In this document: positions 21,481 through 35,389 of the stretch, piece after piece
How positions within the stretch are numbered: the stretch's first letter is position 1
Layout: every line of letters starts with the position of its first letter
Assembly (NCBI RefSeq): GCF_032854445.1
Contig: NW_027018202.1
Span: forward strand, 1 to 58,998
DNA from: Liolophura sinensis
Lineage: Eukaryota > Mollusca > Polyplacophora > Chitonida > Chitonidae
DNA length: 58,998 nt
Direction: 5' to 3'
Notes under the pieces: generated by a model
Database searches by the model: none
Told to the model about the DNA's origin: nothing
The model's input: only the letters and a program-made list of their open reading frames with translations
Made by a program: the position numbers and the translations under genes

Positions 21481-24060
21481 CCAAAAGTATTGGTCGGAGA
21501 GCAACGCGGTTTGCACCATTCGATTTCTCGTCACAAAATACGTCGGATTAGCCTCTTACCAGCAGCACTGGAACAGTTTTTCCACTTTTGCATTTTTGCC
21601 TGGTCTTTTTGTTAATTGAAATCGGCTACACTGTACTCTGTAAAATCGCGACTGGTCATTACTATATTCAACTTTTGACTATAAGTTATGTGCCCTTCAG
21701 TAGCCCAGAAGACCTGAAATCTTTGGGCTAAGCCCATTTAACTCACCCAGTAATTGCCTTACTTCTAAGTGCAAGACAATCTCAATGTCTTTATCTACGT
21801 GTAGAAAAACCACACCATTTGTACATAAAAAACACAAGGTACTTGATAAAGTCTGCTGTAAAAAGTACAACTGACCACAGACCCACATCATTAAGGTGGC
21901 AAAAGATGCGGAATTGAGCCAGGCATCGGCAACTGTTGAAAAATTGCAAATTTCCCTGGTTTCCAATTTTGCATTTTTGCCTGGTCTTTTTGTTAATTGA
22001 AATCCGCTACACTGTACTCTGTACAATCGCGACTGGTCATTACTATATTCAACTTTTAACTATATGTTATGTGCCCTTCGGTAGCCCAGAAGACCTGAAA
22101 TCTTTGGGCTAAGCCCATTTAACTCACCCAGCAATTGCCTTACTTCTAAGTCAAAGACAATCCCAATGTCTGCTGTAAAAAGTACAACTGAACACTGACC
22201 CACTTCAGTAAGGTGCCAAAAGATGCGGAATTGAGCCAGGCATCGGCAGCTGTTGACAAATTGCAAATTTCCCTGGTTTCCATGGAGTAAGAGCCGTTGC
22301 TGTGCACGTGATGATGACATAAATGATCATTCAATTGTCACTACCAAAAGTATTGGTCGGAGAGCAACGCGGTTTGCACCATTCGATTTCTCGTCACAAA
22401 ATACGTCGGATTAGCCTCTTACCAGCATCACTGGAACAGTTTTTCCACTTTTGCATTTTTACCTGGTCTTTTTGTTAATTGAAATCGGCTACACTGTACT
22501 CTGTACCATCGCGACTGGTCATTACTATATTCAACTTTTGACTATATGTTATGTGCCCTTCGGTAGCCCAGAAGACCTGAAATCTTTGGGCTAAGCCCAT
22601 TTAACTCACCCAGCAATTGCCTTACTTCTAAGTGCAAGACAATCTCAATGTGTTTATCTACGTGTAGAAAAACCACACCATTTGTACATGAAAAACACAA
22701 GGTACTTGATACAGTCTGCTGTAAAAAGTACAACTGAACACTGACCCACTTCAGTAAGGTGCCAAAAGATGCGGCATTGAGCCAGGCATCGGCAGCTGTT
22801 GAAAAATTGCAAATTGCTCTGGTTTCCATGGAGTAAGAGCCGTTGCTGTGCACGTGATCATGACATAAATGATCATTCAATTGTCACTACCAAAAGTATT
22901 GGTCACAGAGCAACGCGGTTTGCACCATTCGATTTCTCGTCGGAAAATACGTCGGATTAGCTTCTTACCAGCATCACTAGAACAGTTTTTCCAATTTTGC
23001 ATTTTTGCCTGGTCTTTTTGTAAATTGAAATCGGCTACACTGTACTATGTACCATCGCGACTGGTCATTACTATATTCAACTTTTGACTATAAGTTATGT
23101 GCCCTTCGGTAGCCCAGAAGACCTGAAATCTTTGGCTAAGCCCATTTAACTCACCCAGCAATTGCCTTACTTCTAAGTGCAAGACAATCTCAATGTCTTT
23201 ATCTACGTGTAGAAAAACCACACCATTTGTACGTGAAAAAACACAAGGTACTTGATACAGTCTGCTGTGAAAAGTACAACTGACCACAGACCCACATGAA
23301 TAAGGTGCCAAAAGATGCAGAATTGAGCCAGGTATCGGCAGCTGTTGAAAAATCGCAAATTTCCCTGGTTTCCATGGAGTAAGAGCCGTTGCTGGGCACG
23401 TGATCATGACATCAAGGCTTATTCAATTGTCGCTACAGCCAAAAGTATTGGTCGGAGAGCAACTCGGATTGCACCATTCGATTTCTCGTCACAAAATACG
23501 TCGGATTAGCCTCTTACCAGCAGCACTGGAACAGTTTTTCCACTTTTGCATTTTTACCTGGTCTTTTTGTTAATTGAAATCGGCTACACTGTACTCTGTA
23601 CAATCGCGACTGGTCATTACTACATTCAACTTTTGACTATAAGTTATGTGCCCTTCGGTAGCCCAGAAGACCTGAAATCTTTGGGCTAAGCCCATTTAAC
23701 TCACCCGGCAATTGTCTTACTTCTAAGTCCAAGAAAATCTCAATGTGTTTATCTACGTGTAGAAAAACCAGACCATTTGTACGTGAAAAACACAAGGTAC
23801 TTGATACAGTCTGCTGTAAAAAGTACAACTAAACACTGACCCACATTTATAAGGTGCCAAAAGATGCGGAATTGGGCCTGGCATCGGCAGCTGTTGAAAA
23901 ATTGCAAATTTCCCTGGTTTCCATGGAGTAAGAGCCGTTGCTGGGCACGTGATTATGACATAAATGATCATTCAATTGTCACTACAGGCATAAGTATTGG
24001 TCGGAGAGCAACGCGGTTTGCACCATTCGATTTCTCGTCACAAAATACGTCGGATTAGCC
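21481..24060 (+). repeat. HOR family A, copy 3, truncated on the right
   Basis: Unit starts are 21906, 22223, 22769, 23315 and 23864. It follows copy 2 at an offset of 5,798 bp (5,799 bp after an extra A near 23236) until about 24060. There copy 2 reads GATTAGACTGTTACCAG (near 18258) while this copy reads GATTAGCCTCTTACTAG. After this point the sequence belongs to the second HOR family, so the boundary lies inside a monomer. Confidence 0.88.
21906..22222 (+). repeat. Shortened monomer, 317 bp, third HOR copy
   Basis: It has the same two junctions, with TTTCCA at 21960-21965 and GTCT at 22168-22171. It lies 5,798 bp from the second copy. A private T-to-C change is seen just before the second junction (AATCCCAATGTC). 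Confidence 0.93.
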
Positions 24061-27000
24061 TCTTACTAGTAGCACTGGAACAGTTTTTCCACTTTTGCAT
24101 TTTTGCCTGGTCTTTTTGTTAATTAAAATCGGCTACACTGTACTCTGTACAATCGCGACTGGTCATTACTATATTCAACTTTTGACTATAAGTTATGTGC
24201 CCTTCGGTAGCCCAGAAAACCTGAAATCTTTGGGCCAAGCCCATTTAACTCACCCAGCAATTGCCTTACTTCTAAGTCCAAGACAATCTCAATGTCTTTA
24301 TCTACGTGTAGAAAAACCACACCATTTGTACATAAAAACCACAAGGTACTTGATACAGTCTGCTGTAAAAAGTACAACTAAACACTGACCCACATTTTTA
24401 ATGTGCCAAAAGATTCAGAATTGGGCCAGGCATCGGCAGCTGTTAAAAAATTGCAAATATCCCTGGTTTCCATGGAGTAAGAGCCGTTGCTGGGCACGTG
24501 ATTATGACATCAATGATCAATCAATTGTCGCTACAGCCAAAAGTATTGGTCGGAGAGCAACGCGGTTTGCACCATTCGATTTCTCGTCACAAAATACGTC
24601 GGATTAGCCTCTTACCAGAAGCACTGGAACAGCTTTTCCACTTTTGCATTTTTGCCTGGTCTTTTTGTTAATTAAAATCGGCTACACTGTACTCTGTACA
24701 ATCGCGACTGGTCATTACTATATTCAACTTTTGACTATAAGTTATGTGCCCTTCGGTAGCCCAGAAGACGTCAAATCTTTGGGCCAAGCCCATTTAACTC
24801 ACCCAGCAATTGCATTACTTCTAAGTGCAAGACAATCTCAATGTCTTTATCTACGTGTAGAAAAACTACACCATTTGTACGCGAAAACCACAAGGTACTT
24901 GATACAGTCTGCTGTAAAAAGTACAACTGAACACTGACCCACTTCAGTAAGGTGCCAAAAGATGCGGAATTGAGCCAGGCATCGGCAGCTGTTGAAAAAT
25001 TGCAAATTTCCCTGGTTTCCATGGAGTAAGAGCCGTTGCTGGGCACGTGATTATGACATAAATGATCATTCAATTGTCACTACAGCCAAAAGTATTGGTC
25101 GGAGAGCAACGCGGTTTGCACCATTCGATTTGTCGTCACAAAATACGTCGGATTAGCCTCTTACCAGCAGCACTGGAACAGTTTTTCCACTTTTGCATTT
25201 TTACCTGGTCTTTTTGTTAATTGAAATCGGCTACACTGTACTCTGTACAATCCCGACTGGTCATTACTATATTCAACTTTTGACTATAAGTTATGTGCCC
25301 TTCGGTAGCCCAGAAGACGTCAAATCTTTGGACCAAGCCCATTTAACTCACCCAGCAATTGTCTTACTTCTAAGTCCAAGACAATCTCAATGTCTTTATC
25401 TACGTGTAGAAAAACCACACCATTTGTACATAAAAACACAAGGTACTTGATACAGTCTGCTGTAAAAAGTACAACTAAACACTGACCCACATTTATAAGG
25501 TGCCAAAAGATGTGGAATTGGGCCAGGCATCGGCAGCTGTTGAAAAAATTGCAAATTTCCCTGGTTTCCATGGAGTAAGAGCCGTTGCTGGGCACGTGAT
25601 TATGACATCAATGATCATTGATCTGTCGCTACAGCCAAAAGTATTGGTCGGAGAGCAACGCGGTTTGCACCATTCGATTTCTCGTCACAAAATACGTCGG
25701 ATTAGGCTCTTTCTAGTAGCACTGGAACAGTTTTTCCACTTTTGCATTTTTGCCTGGTCTTTTTGTTAATTGAAATCGGCTACACTGTACTCTGTACAAT
25801 CGCGACTGGTCATTACTATATTCAACTTTTGACTATAAGTTATGTGCCCTTCGGTAGCCCAGAAGACCTGAAATCTTTGAGCCAAGCCCATTTAACTCAC
25901 CCAGCAATTGTCTTACTTCTAAGTGCAAGACAATCTCAATGTCTTTATCTACGTGTAGAAAAACCACACCATTTGCAAATAAAAAGCACAAGGTACTTGA
26001 TACAGTCTGCTGTAGAAAGTACAACTAAACACTGACCCACATTTTTAAGGTGCCAAAAGATGCAGAATTGGGCCAGGCATCGGCAGTTGTTAAAAAATTG
26101 CAAATATCCCTGGTTTCCATGGAGTAAGAGCCGTTGCTGGGCACGTGATTATGACATCAATGATCATTCAATTGGGGCTACAGCCAAAAGTATTGGTCGG
26201 AGAGCAACGCGGTTTGCACCATTCGATTTCTCGTCACAAAATACGTCGGATTAGCCTTTTACCAGCAGCACTGGAAATATTTTTCCACTTTTGCATTTTT
26301 GCCTGGTCTTTTTGTTAATTGAAATCGGCTACACTGTACTCTGTACAATCGCGACTGGTCATTACTATATTCAACTTTTGACTATAAGTTATGTGCCCTT
26401 CGGTAGCCCAGAAAACCTGAAATCTTTGGGCTAAGCCCATTTAACTCACCCAGCAATTGCCTTACTTCTAAGTGCAAGACAATCTCAATGTCTTTATCTA
26501 CGTGTAGAAAAACCAGACCATTTGTACATAAAAAACACAAGGTACTTGATACAGTCTGCTGTAAAAAGTACAACTGACCACAGACGCACATTTATAAGGT
26601 GCCAAAAGATGTGGAATTGGGCCAGGCATCGGCAGCTGTTAAAAAATTGCAAATATCCCTGGTTTCCATGGAGTAAGAGCCGTTGCTGGGCACGTGATTA
26701 TGACATCAATGATCATTCAATTGTCGCTACAGTCAAAAGTATTGGTCGGAGAGCAACGCGGTTTGCACCATTCGATTTCTCTTCACAAAATACGTCGGAT
26801 TAGCCTCTTACCAGCAGCACTGGAACAGTTTTTCCACTTTTGCATTTTTACCTGGTCTTTTTGTTAATATAAATCGGCTACACTGTACTCTGTACAATCG
26901 CGACTGGTCATTACTATATTCAACTTTTGACTATAAGTTATGTGCCCTTCGGTAGCCCAGAAGACCTGAAATCTTTGGGCCAAGCCCATTTAACTCACCC

Positions 27001-28337
27001 AGCAATTGTCTTACTTCTAAGTCCAAGACAATCTCAATGTCTTTATCTACGTGTAGAAAAACCAGACCATTTGTACTTAAAAAACACAAGGTACTTGATA
27101 CAGTCTGCTGTAAAAAGTACAACTAAACACTGACCCACATTTATAAGGTGCCAAAAGATGCGGAATTGGGCCAGGCATCGGCAGCTGTTGAAAAATTGCA
27201 AATTTCCCTGGTTTCCATGGAGTAAGAGCCGTTGCTGGGCACGTGATTATGACATCAATAATCATTGAATTGTCGCTACAGTCAAAAGTATTGGTCGGAG
27301 AGCAACGCGGTTTGCACCATTCGATTTCTCTTCACAAAATACGTCGGATTAGCCTCTTACCAGCAGCACTGGAACAGTTTTTCCACTTTTGCATTTTTGC
27401 CTGGTCTTTTTGTTAATTGAAATCGGCTACACTGTACTCTGTACAATCGCGACTAGTCATTACTATATTCAACTTTTGACTATAAGTTATGTGCCCTTCG
27501 GTAGCCCAGAAGACCTGAAATCTTTGGGCCAAGCCCATTTAACTCACCCAGCAATTGTCTTACTTCTAAGTCCAAGACAATCTCAATGTCTTTATCTACG
27601 TGTAGAAAAACCAGACCATTTGTACGTGAAAAACACAAGGTACTTGATACAGTCTGCTGTAAAAAGTACAACTAAACACTGACCCACATTTATAAGGTGC
27701 CAAAAGATGCGGAATTTGGCCAGGCATCGGCAGCTGTTGAAAAATTGCAAATATCCCTGGTTTCCATGGAGTAAGAGCCGTTGCTGGGCACGTGATTATG
27801 ACATCAATGATCATTCAATTGTAGCTACAGCCAAAAGTATTGGTCGGAGAGCAACGCGGTTTGCACCATTCGATTTGTCGTCACAAAATACGTCGGATTA
27901 GCCTCTTACCAGCAGCACTGGAACTGTTTTTCGACTTTTGCATTTTTGCCTGGTCTTTTTGTTAATTGAAACCGGCTACACTGTACTCTGTACAATCGCG
28001 ACTGGTCATTACTATATTCAACTTTTGACTATAAGTTATGTGCCCTTCGGTAGCCCAGAAGACGTCAAAACTTTGGGCCAAGCCCATTTAACTCACCCAG
28101 CAATTGTCTTACTTCTAAGTCCAAGACAATCTCAATGTCTTTATCTACGTGTAGAAAAACCACACCATTTGTACGTGAAAAACACAAGGTACTTGATACA
28201 GTCTGCTGTAAAAAGTACAACTGAACACTGACCCACTTTAGTAAGGTGCCAAAAGATGCGGAATTGAGCCAGGCATCGGCAGCTGTTGAAAAATTGCAAA
28301 TTTCCCTGGTTTCCATGGAGTAAGAGCCGTTGCTGGG

Positions 28338-28343
28338 CACGTG
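28338..28343. other. CACGTG palindrome (E-box/G-box core), recurrent
   Basis: CACGTG occurs once in most monomers within GCTG[G/T]GCACGTGAT. Family A units at 13912, 14461, 19711 and 20260 have GGGAACGTG and so lose it. The hexamer is the core recognised by many bHLH and bZIP factors, but a 6-bp match in a satellite is weak evidence for binding. Confidence 0.3.
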
Positions 28344-28354
28344 ATTATGACATA

Positions 28355-28364
28355 AATGATCATT
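28355..28364. other. 10-bp perfect palindrome AATGATCATT, recurrent
   Basis: It lies 11 bp after CACGTG and is present in most monomers. It is broken to ATGATCAAT in types a and T, to AATAATCATT in type f, and to AATGCTTATT in the unit at 17516. Conservation across subfamilies is not complete, so selection is not shown. Confidence 0.4.
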
Positions 28365-28804
28365 CAATTGTCACTACAGGCATAAGTATTGGTCGGAGAG
28401 CAACGCGGTTTGCACCATTCGATTTCTCGTCACAAAATACGTCGGATTAGTCTTTTACCAGCAGCACTGGAACAGTTTTTCCACTTTTGCATTTTTACCT
28501 GGTCTTTTTGTTAATTGAAATCGGCTACACTGTACTCTGTACAATCGCGACTGGTCATTACTATATTCAACTTTTGACTATAAGTTATGTGCCCTTCGGT
28601 AGCCCAAAAGACCTGAAAACTTTGGGCCAAGCCCATTTAACTCACCCAGCAATTGTCTTACTTCTAAGTCCAAGACAATCTCAATGTCTTTATCTACGTG
28701 TAGAAAAACCACACCATTTGTACGTGAAAAACACAAGGTACTTGATACAGTCTGCTGTAAAAAGTACAACTGAACACTGACCCACTTCAGTAAGGTGCCA
28801 AAAG

Positions 28805-30999
28805 ATGCGGAATTGAGCCAGGCATCGGCAGCTGTTGAAAAATTGCAAATTTCCCTGGTTTCCATGGAGTAAGAGAAGTTGCTGGGCACGTGATGATGAC
28901 ATAAATGATCATTCAATTGTCACTACAGCCAAAAGTATTGGTCGGAGAGCAACGCGGTTTGCACCATTCGATTTGTCGTCACAAAATACGTCGGATTAGC
29001 CTCTTACCAGCAGCACTGGAACAGTTTTTCCACTTTTGCATTTTTGCCTGGTCTTTTTGTTAATTGAAACCGGCTACACTGCACTCTGTACAATCGCGAC
29101 TGGTCATTACTATATTCAACTTTTGACTATAAGTTATGTGCCCTTCGGTAGCCCAGAAGACCTGAAATCTTTGGGCCAAGCCCATTTAACTCACCCAGCA
29201 ATTGCCTTACTTCTAAGTGCAAGACAATCTCAATGTCTTTATCTACGTGTAGAAAATCCACACCATTTGTACGTGAAAAACACAAGGTACTTGATACAGT
29301 CTGCTGTAAAAAGTACAACTGAACACTAACTCACTTCAGTAAGGTGCCAAAAGATGCGGAATTGAGCCAGGCATCGGCAGCTGTTGAAAAATTGCAAATT
29401 TCCCTGGTTTCCATGGAGTAAGAGCCGTTGCTGGGCACGTGATTATGACATCAATGATCATTGATCTGTCGCTACAGCCAAAAGTATTGGTCGGAGAGCA
29501 ACGCGGTTTGCACCATTCGATTTCTCGTCACAAAATACGTCGGATTAGGCTCTTTCTAGTAGCACTGGAACAGTTTTTCCACTTTTGTATTTTTGCCAGG
29601 TCTTTTTGTTAATTGAAATCGGCTACACTGTACTCTGTACAATCGCGACTGGTCATTACTATATTCAACTTTTGACTATAAGTTATGTGCCCTTCGGTAG
29701 CCCAGAAAACCTGAAATCTTTGGGCTAAGCCCATTTAACTCACCCAGCAATTGCCTTACTTCTAAGTGCAAGACAATCTCAATGTCTTTATCTACGTGTA
29801 GAAAAACCACACCATTTGTACATAAAAAACACAAGGTACTTGATACAGTCTGCTGTAAAAAGTACAACTGACCACAGACGCACATTTATAAGGTGCCAAA
29901 AGATGTGGAATTGGGCCAGGCATCGGCAGCTGTTAAAAAATTGCAAATATCCCTGGTTTCCATGGAGTAAGAGCCGTTGCTCGACACGTGATTATGACAT
30001 CAATGATCATTCAATTGTCGCTACAGTCAAAAGTATTGGTCGGAGAGCAACGCGGTTTGCACCATTCGATTTCTCTTCACAAAATACGTCGGATTAGCCT
30101 CTTACCAGCAGCACTGGAACAGTTTTTCCACTTTTGCATTTTTACCTGGTCTTTTTGTTAATATAAATCGGCTACACTGTACTCTGTACAATCGCGACTG
30201 GTCATTACTATATTCAACTTTTGACTATAAGTTATGTGCCCTTCGGTAGCCCAGAAGACCTGAAATCTTTGGCCAAGCCCATTTAACTCACACAGCAATT
30301 GTCTTACTTCTAAGTGCAAGACAATCTCAATGTCTTTATCTACGTGTAGAAAAACCACACCATTTGTACGTGAAAAACACAAGGTACTTGATACAGTCTG
30401 CTGTAAAAAGTACAACTAAACACTGACCCACATTTATAAGGTGCCAAAAGATGCAGAATTGGGCCAGGCATCGGCAGCTGTTGAAAAATTGCAAATTTCC
30501 CTGGTTTCCATGGAGTAAGAGCCGTTGCTGGGCACGTGATTATGACATCAATAATCATTGAATTGTCGCTACAGTCAAAAGTATTGGTCGGAGAGCAACG
30601 CGGTTTGCACCATTCGATTTCTCGTCACAAAATACGTCGGATTAGTCTCTTACCAGCAGCACTGGAACAGTTTTTCCACTTTTGCATTTTTACCTGGTCT
30701 TTTTGTTAATTGAAATCGGCTACACTGTACTCTGTACAATCGCGACTGGTCATTACTATATTCAACTTTTGACTATAAGTTATGTGCCCTTCGGTAGCCC
30801 AAAAGACCTGAAAACTTTGGGCCAAGCCCATTTAACTCACCCAGCAATTGTCTTACTTCTAAGTCCAAGACAATCTCAATGTCTTTATCTACGTGTAGAA
30901 AAACCACACCATTTGTACGTGAAAAACACAAGGTACTTGATACAGTCTGCTGTAAAAAGTACAACTGAACACTGACCCACTTCAGTAAGGTGCCAAAAG
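28805..30999 (+). repeat. Tetramer i-j-e-f, copy 1 (2,195 bp)
   Basis: Units are at 28805, 29354, 29903 and 30451. All four align with the next four units at offsets of 2,195-2,197 bp. The GAGAAGTTGC plus GATGATGACAT variant of type i is found only at the head of these two tetramers. Confidence 0.88.
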
Positions 31000-33196
31000 A
31001 TGCGGAATTGAGCCAGGCATCGGCAGCTGTTGAAAAATTGCAAATTTCCCTGGTTTCCATGGAGTAAGAGAAGTTGCTGGGCACGTGATGATGACATAAA
31101 TGATCATTCAATTGTCACTACAGCCAAAAGTGTTTGTCGGAGAGCAACGCGGTTTGCACCATTCGATTTGTCGTCACAAAATACGTCGGATTAGCCTCTT
31201 ACCTGTAGCACTGGAACAGTTTTTTCCACTTTTGCATTTTTGCCTGGTCTTTTTGTTAATATAAATCGGCTACACTGTACTCTGTACAATCGCGACTGGT
31301 CATTACTATATTCAACTTTTGACTATAAGTTATGTGCCCTTCGGTAGCCCAGAAGACCTGAAATCTTTGGGCCAAGCCCATTTAACTCACCCAGCAATTG
31401 CCTTACTTCTAAGTGCAAGACAATCTCAATGTCTTTATCTACGTGTAGAAAAACCACACCATTTGTACGTGAAAAACACAAGGTACTTGATACAGTCTGC
31501 TGTAAAAAGTACAACTGAACACTAACCCACTTCAGTAAGGTGCCAAAAGATGCGGAATTGAGCCAGGCATCGGCAGCTGTTGAAAAATTGCAAATTTCCC
31601 TGGTTTCCATGGAGTAAGAGCCGTTGCTGGGCACGTGGTTATGACATCAATGATCATTGATCTGTCGCTACAGCCAAAAGTATTGGTCGGAGAGCAACGC
31701 GGTTTGCACCATTCGATTTCTCGTCACAAAATACGTCGGATTAGGCTCTTTCTAGTAGCACTGGAACAGTTTTTCCACTTTTGCATTTTTGCTTCGTCTT
31801 TTTGTTAATTGAAATCGGCTACACTGTACTCTGTACAATCGCGACTGGTCATTACTATATTCAACTTTTGACTATAAGTTATGTGCCCTTCGGTAGCCCA
31901 GAAAACCTGAAATCTTTGGGCTAAGCCCATTTAACTCACCCAGCAATTGCCTTACTTCTAAGTGCAAGACAATCTCAATGTCTTTATCTACGTGTAGAAA
32001 AACCAGACCATTTGTACATAAAAAACACAAGGTACTTGATACAGTCTGCTGTAAAAAGTACAACTGACCACAGACGCACATTTATAAGGTGCCAAAAGAT
32101 GTGGAATTGGGCCAGGCATCAGCAGCTGTTAAAAAATTGCAAATATCCCTGGTTTCCATGGAGTAAGAGCCGTTGCTCGACACGTGATTATGACATCAAT
32201 GATCATTCAATTGTCGCTACAGTCAAAAGTATTGGTCGGAGAGCAACGCGGTTTGCACCATTCGATTTCTCTTCACAAAATACGTCGGATTAGCCTCTTA
32301 CCAGCAGCACTGGAACAGTTTTTCCACTTTTGCATTTTTACCTGGTCTTTTTGTTAATATAAATCGGCTACACTGTACTCTGTACAATCGCGACTGGTCA
32401 TTACTATATTCAACTTTTGACTATAAGTTATGTGCCCTTCGGTAGCCCAGAAGACCTGAAATCTTTGGGCCAAGCCCATTTAACTCACCCAGCAATTGTC
32501 TTACTTCTAAGTCCAAGACAATCTCAATGTCTTTATCTACGTGTAGAAAAACCACACCATTTGTACTTAAAAAACACAAGGTACTTGATACAGTCTGCTG
32601 TAAAAAGTACAACTAAACACTGACCCACATTTATAAGGTGCCAAAAGATGCGGAATTGGGCCAGGCATCGGCAGCTGTTGAAAAATTGCAAATTTCCCTG
32701 GTTTCCATGGAGTAAGAGCCGTTGCTGGGCACGTGATTATGACATCAATAATCATTGAATTGTCGCTACAGTCAAAAGTATTGGTCGGAGAGCAACGCGG
32801 TTTGCACCATTCGATTTCTCTTCAAAAAATACGTCGGATTAGCCTCTTACCAGCAGCACTGGAACAGTTTTTCCACTTTTGCATTTTTGCCTGGTCTTTT
32901 TGTTAATTGAAACCGGCTACACTGCACTCTGTACAATCGCGACTGGTCATTACTATATTCAACTTTTGACTATAAGTTATGTGCCCTTCGGTAGCCCAGA
33001 AGACCTGAAATCTTTGGGCCAAGCCCATTTAACTCACCCAGCAATTGCCTTACTTCTAAGTGCAAGACAATCTCAATGTCTTTATCTACGTGTAGAAAAA
33101 CCACACCATTTGTACGTGAAAAACACAAGGTACTTGATACAGTCTGCTGTAAAAAGTACAACTGAACACTAACCCACTTCAGTAAGGTGCCAAAAG
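31000..33196 (+). repeat. Tetramer i-j-e-f, copy 2 (2,197 bp)
   Basis: Units are at 31000, 31550, 32099 and 32648. It is a tandem duplicate of 28805-30999 with small differences: GTGTTTGTCGG near 31130, ACCTGTAGC near 31201, and GCTTCGTC in place of GCCAGGTC near 31791. Confidence 0.88.
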
Positions 33197-35389
33197 ATGC
33201 GGAATTGAGCCAGGCATCGGCAGCTGTTGAAAAATTGCAAATTTCCCTGGTTTCCATGGAGTAAGAGCCGTTGCTGGGCACGTGATTATGACATAAATGA
33301 TCATTCAATTGTCGCTACAGCCAAAAGTATTGGTCGGAGAGCAACGCGGTTTGCACCATTCGATTTCTCGTCACAAAATACGTCGGATTAGCCTCTTACC
33401 AGCAGCACTGGAACAGTTTTTCCACTTTTGCATTTTTGCCTGGTCTTTTTGTTAATTAAAATCGGCTACACTGTACTCTGTACAATCGCGACTGGTCATT
33501 ACTATATTCAACTTTTGACTATAAGTTATGTGCCCTTCGGTAGCCCAGAAAACCTGAAATCTTTGGGCCAAGCCCATTTAACTCACCCAGCAATTGCCTT
33601 ACTTCTAAGTCCAAGACAATCTCAATGTCTTTATCTACGTGTAGAAAAACCACACCATTTGTACATAAAAACCACAAGGTACTTGATACAGTCTGCTGTA
33701 AAAAGTACAACTAAACACTGACCCACATTTTTAAGGTGCCAAAAGATGCAGAATTGGGCCAGGCATCGGCAGCTGTTAAAAAATTGCAAATATCCCTGGT
33801 TTCCATGGAGTAAGAGCCGTTGCTGGGCACGTGATTATGACATAAATGATCAATCAATTGTCGCTACAGCCAAAAGTATTGGTCGGAGAGCAACGCGGTT
33901 TGCACCATTCGATTTCTCGTCACAAAATACGTCGGATTAGCCTCTTACCAGAAGCACTGGAACAGCTTTTCCACTTTTGCATTTTTGCCTGGTCTTTTTG
34001 TTAATTAAAATCGGCTACACTGTACTCTGTACAATCGCGACTGGTCATTACTATATTCAACTTTTGACTATAAGTTATGTGCCCTTCGGTAGCCCAGAAG
34101 ACGTCAAATCTTTGGGCCAAGCCCATTTAACTCACCCAGCAATTGCATTACTTCTAAGTGCAAGACAATCTCAATGTCTTTATCTACGTGTAGAAAAACT
34201 ACACCATTTGTACGTGAAAACCACAAGGTACTTGATACAGTCTGCTGTAAAAAGTACAACTGAACACTGACCCACTTCAGTAAGGTGCCAAAAGATGCGG
34301 AATTGAGCCAGGCATCGGCAGCTGTTGAAAAATTGCAAATTTCCCTGGTTTCCATGGAGTAAGAGCCGTTGCTGGGCACGTGATTATGACATAAATGATC
34401 ATTCAATTGTCACTACAGCCAAAAGTATTGGTCGGAGAGCAACGCGGTTTGCACCATTCGATTTCTCGTCACAAAATACGTCGGATTAGCCTCTTACCAG
34501 CAGCACTGGAACAGTTTTTCCACTTTTGCATTTTTACCTGGTCTTTTTGTTAATTGAAATCGGCTACACTGTACTCTGTACAATCCCGACTGGTCATTAC
34601 TATATTCAACTTTTGACTATAAGTTATGTGCCCTTCGGTAGCCCAGAAGACGTCAAATCTTTGGACCAAGCCCATTTAACTCACCCAGCAATTGTCTTAC
34701 TTCTAAGTCCAAGACAATCTCAATGTCTTTATCTACGTGTAGAAAAACCAGACCATTTGTACATAAAAAACACAAGGTACTTGATACAGTCTGCTGTAAA
34801 AAGTACAACTAAACACTGACCCACATTTATAAGGTGCCAAAAGATGTGGAATTGGGCCAGGCATCGGCAGCTGTTGAAAAATTACAAATTTCCCTGGTTT
34901 CCATGGAGTAAGAGCCGTTGCTGGGCACGTGATTATGACATCAATGATCATTGATCTGTCGCTACAGCCAAAAGTATTGGTCGGAGAGCAACGCGGTTTG
35001 CACCATTCGATTTCTCGTCACAAATACGTCGGATTAGGCTCTTTCTAGTAGCACTGGAACAGTTTTTCCACTTTTGCATTTTTGCCTGGTCTTTTTGTTA
35101 ATTGAAATCGGCTACACTGTACTCTGTACAATCGCGACTGGTCATTACTATATTCAACTTTTGACTATAAGTTATGTGCCCTTCGGTAGCCAGAAGACCT
35201 GAAATCTTTGGGCCAAGCCCATTTAACTCACCCAGCAATTGTCTTACTTCTAAGTGCAAGACAATCTCAATGTCTTTATCTACGTGTAGAAAAACCACAC
35301 CATTTGCAAATAAAAAACACAAGGTACTTGATACAGTCTGCTGTAGAAAGTACAACTAAACACTGACCCACATTTTAAGGTGCCAAAAG

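Larger units (their letters stand above)
24413..33745 (+). repeat. HOR family B, copy 1 (9,333 bp, 17 monomers)
   Basis: I assigned monomer types from shared block variants. In order they are a 24413, b 24962, c 25510, d 26060, e 26609, f 27158, g 27707, h 28256, i 28805, j 29354, e 29903, f 30451, i 31000, j 31550, e 32099, f 32648 and h 33197. Markers: a has ATCAATCAATTG; b has CAATCCCGAC; c has TTGCAAATAAAA; d has CAATTGGGGCT; e begins ATGTGGAATTGG; f has AATAATCATTGAATTG; g has GGAATTTGGCC; i has GAGAAGTTGC; j has TTGATCTGTCG with TTTCTAGTAG (both also in c). Length is 17 x 549 exactly, and unit lengths hardly vary (548-550 bp). Confidence 0.85.

Noticed and set aside
28578-28916. Recurrent minus-strand frame of 112 codons
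   Set aside because: It is an overlapping frame on the opposite strand of the same repeat, interrupted in many copies. No promoter or conserved coding signal was identified.
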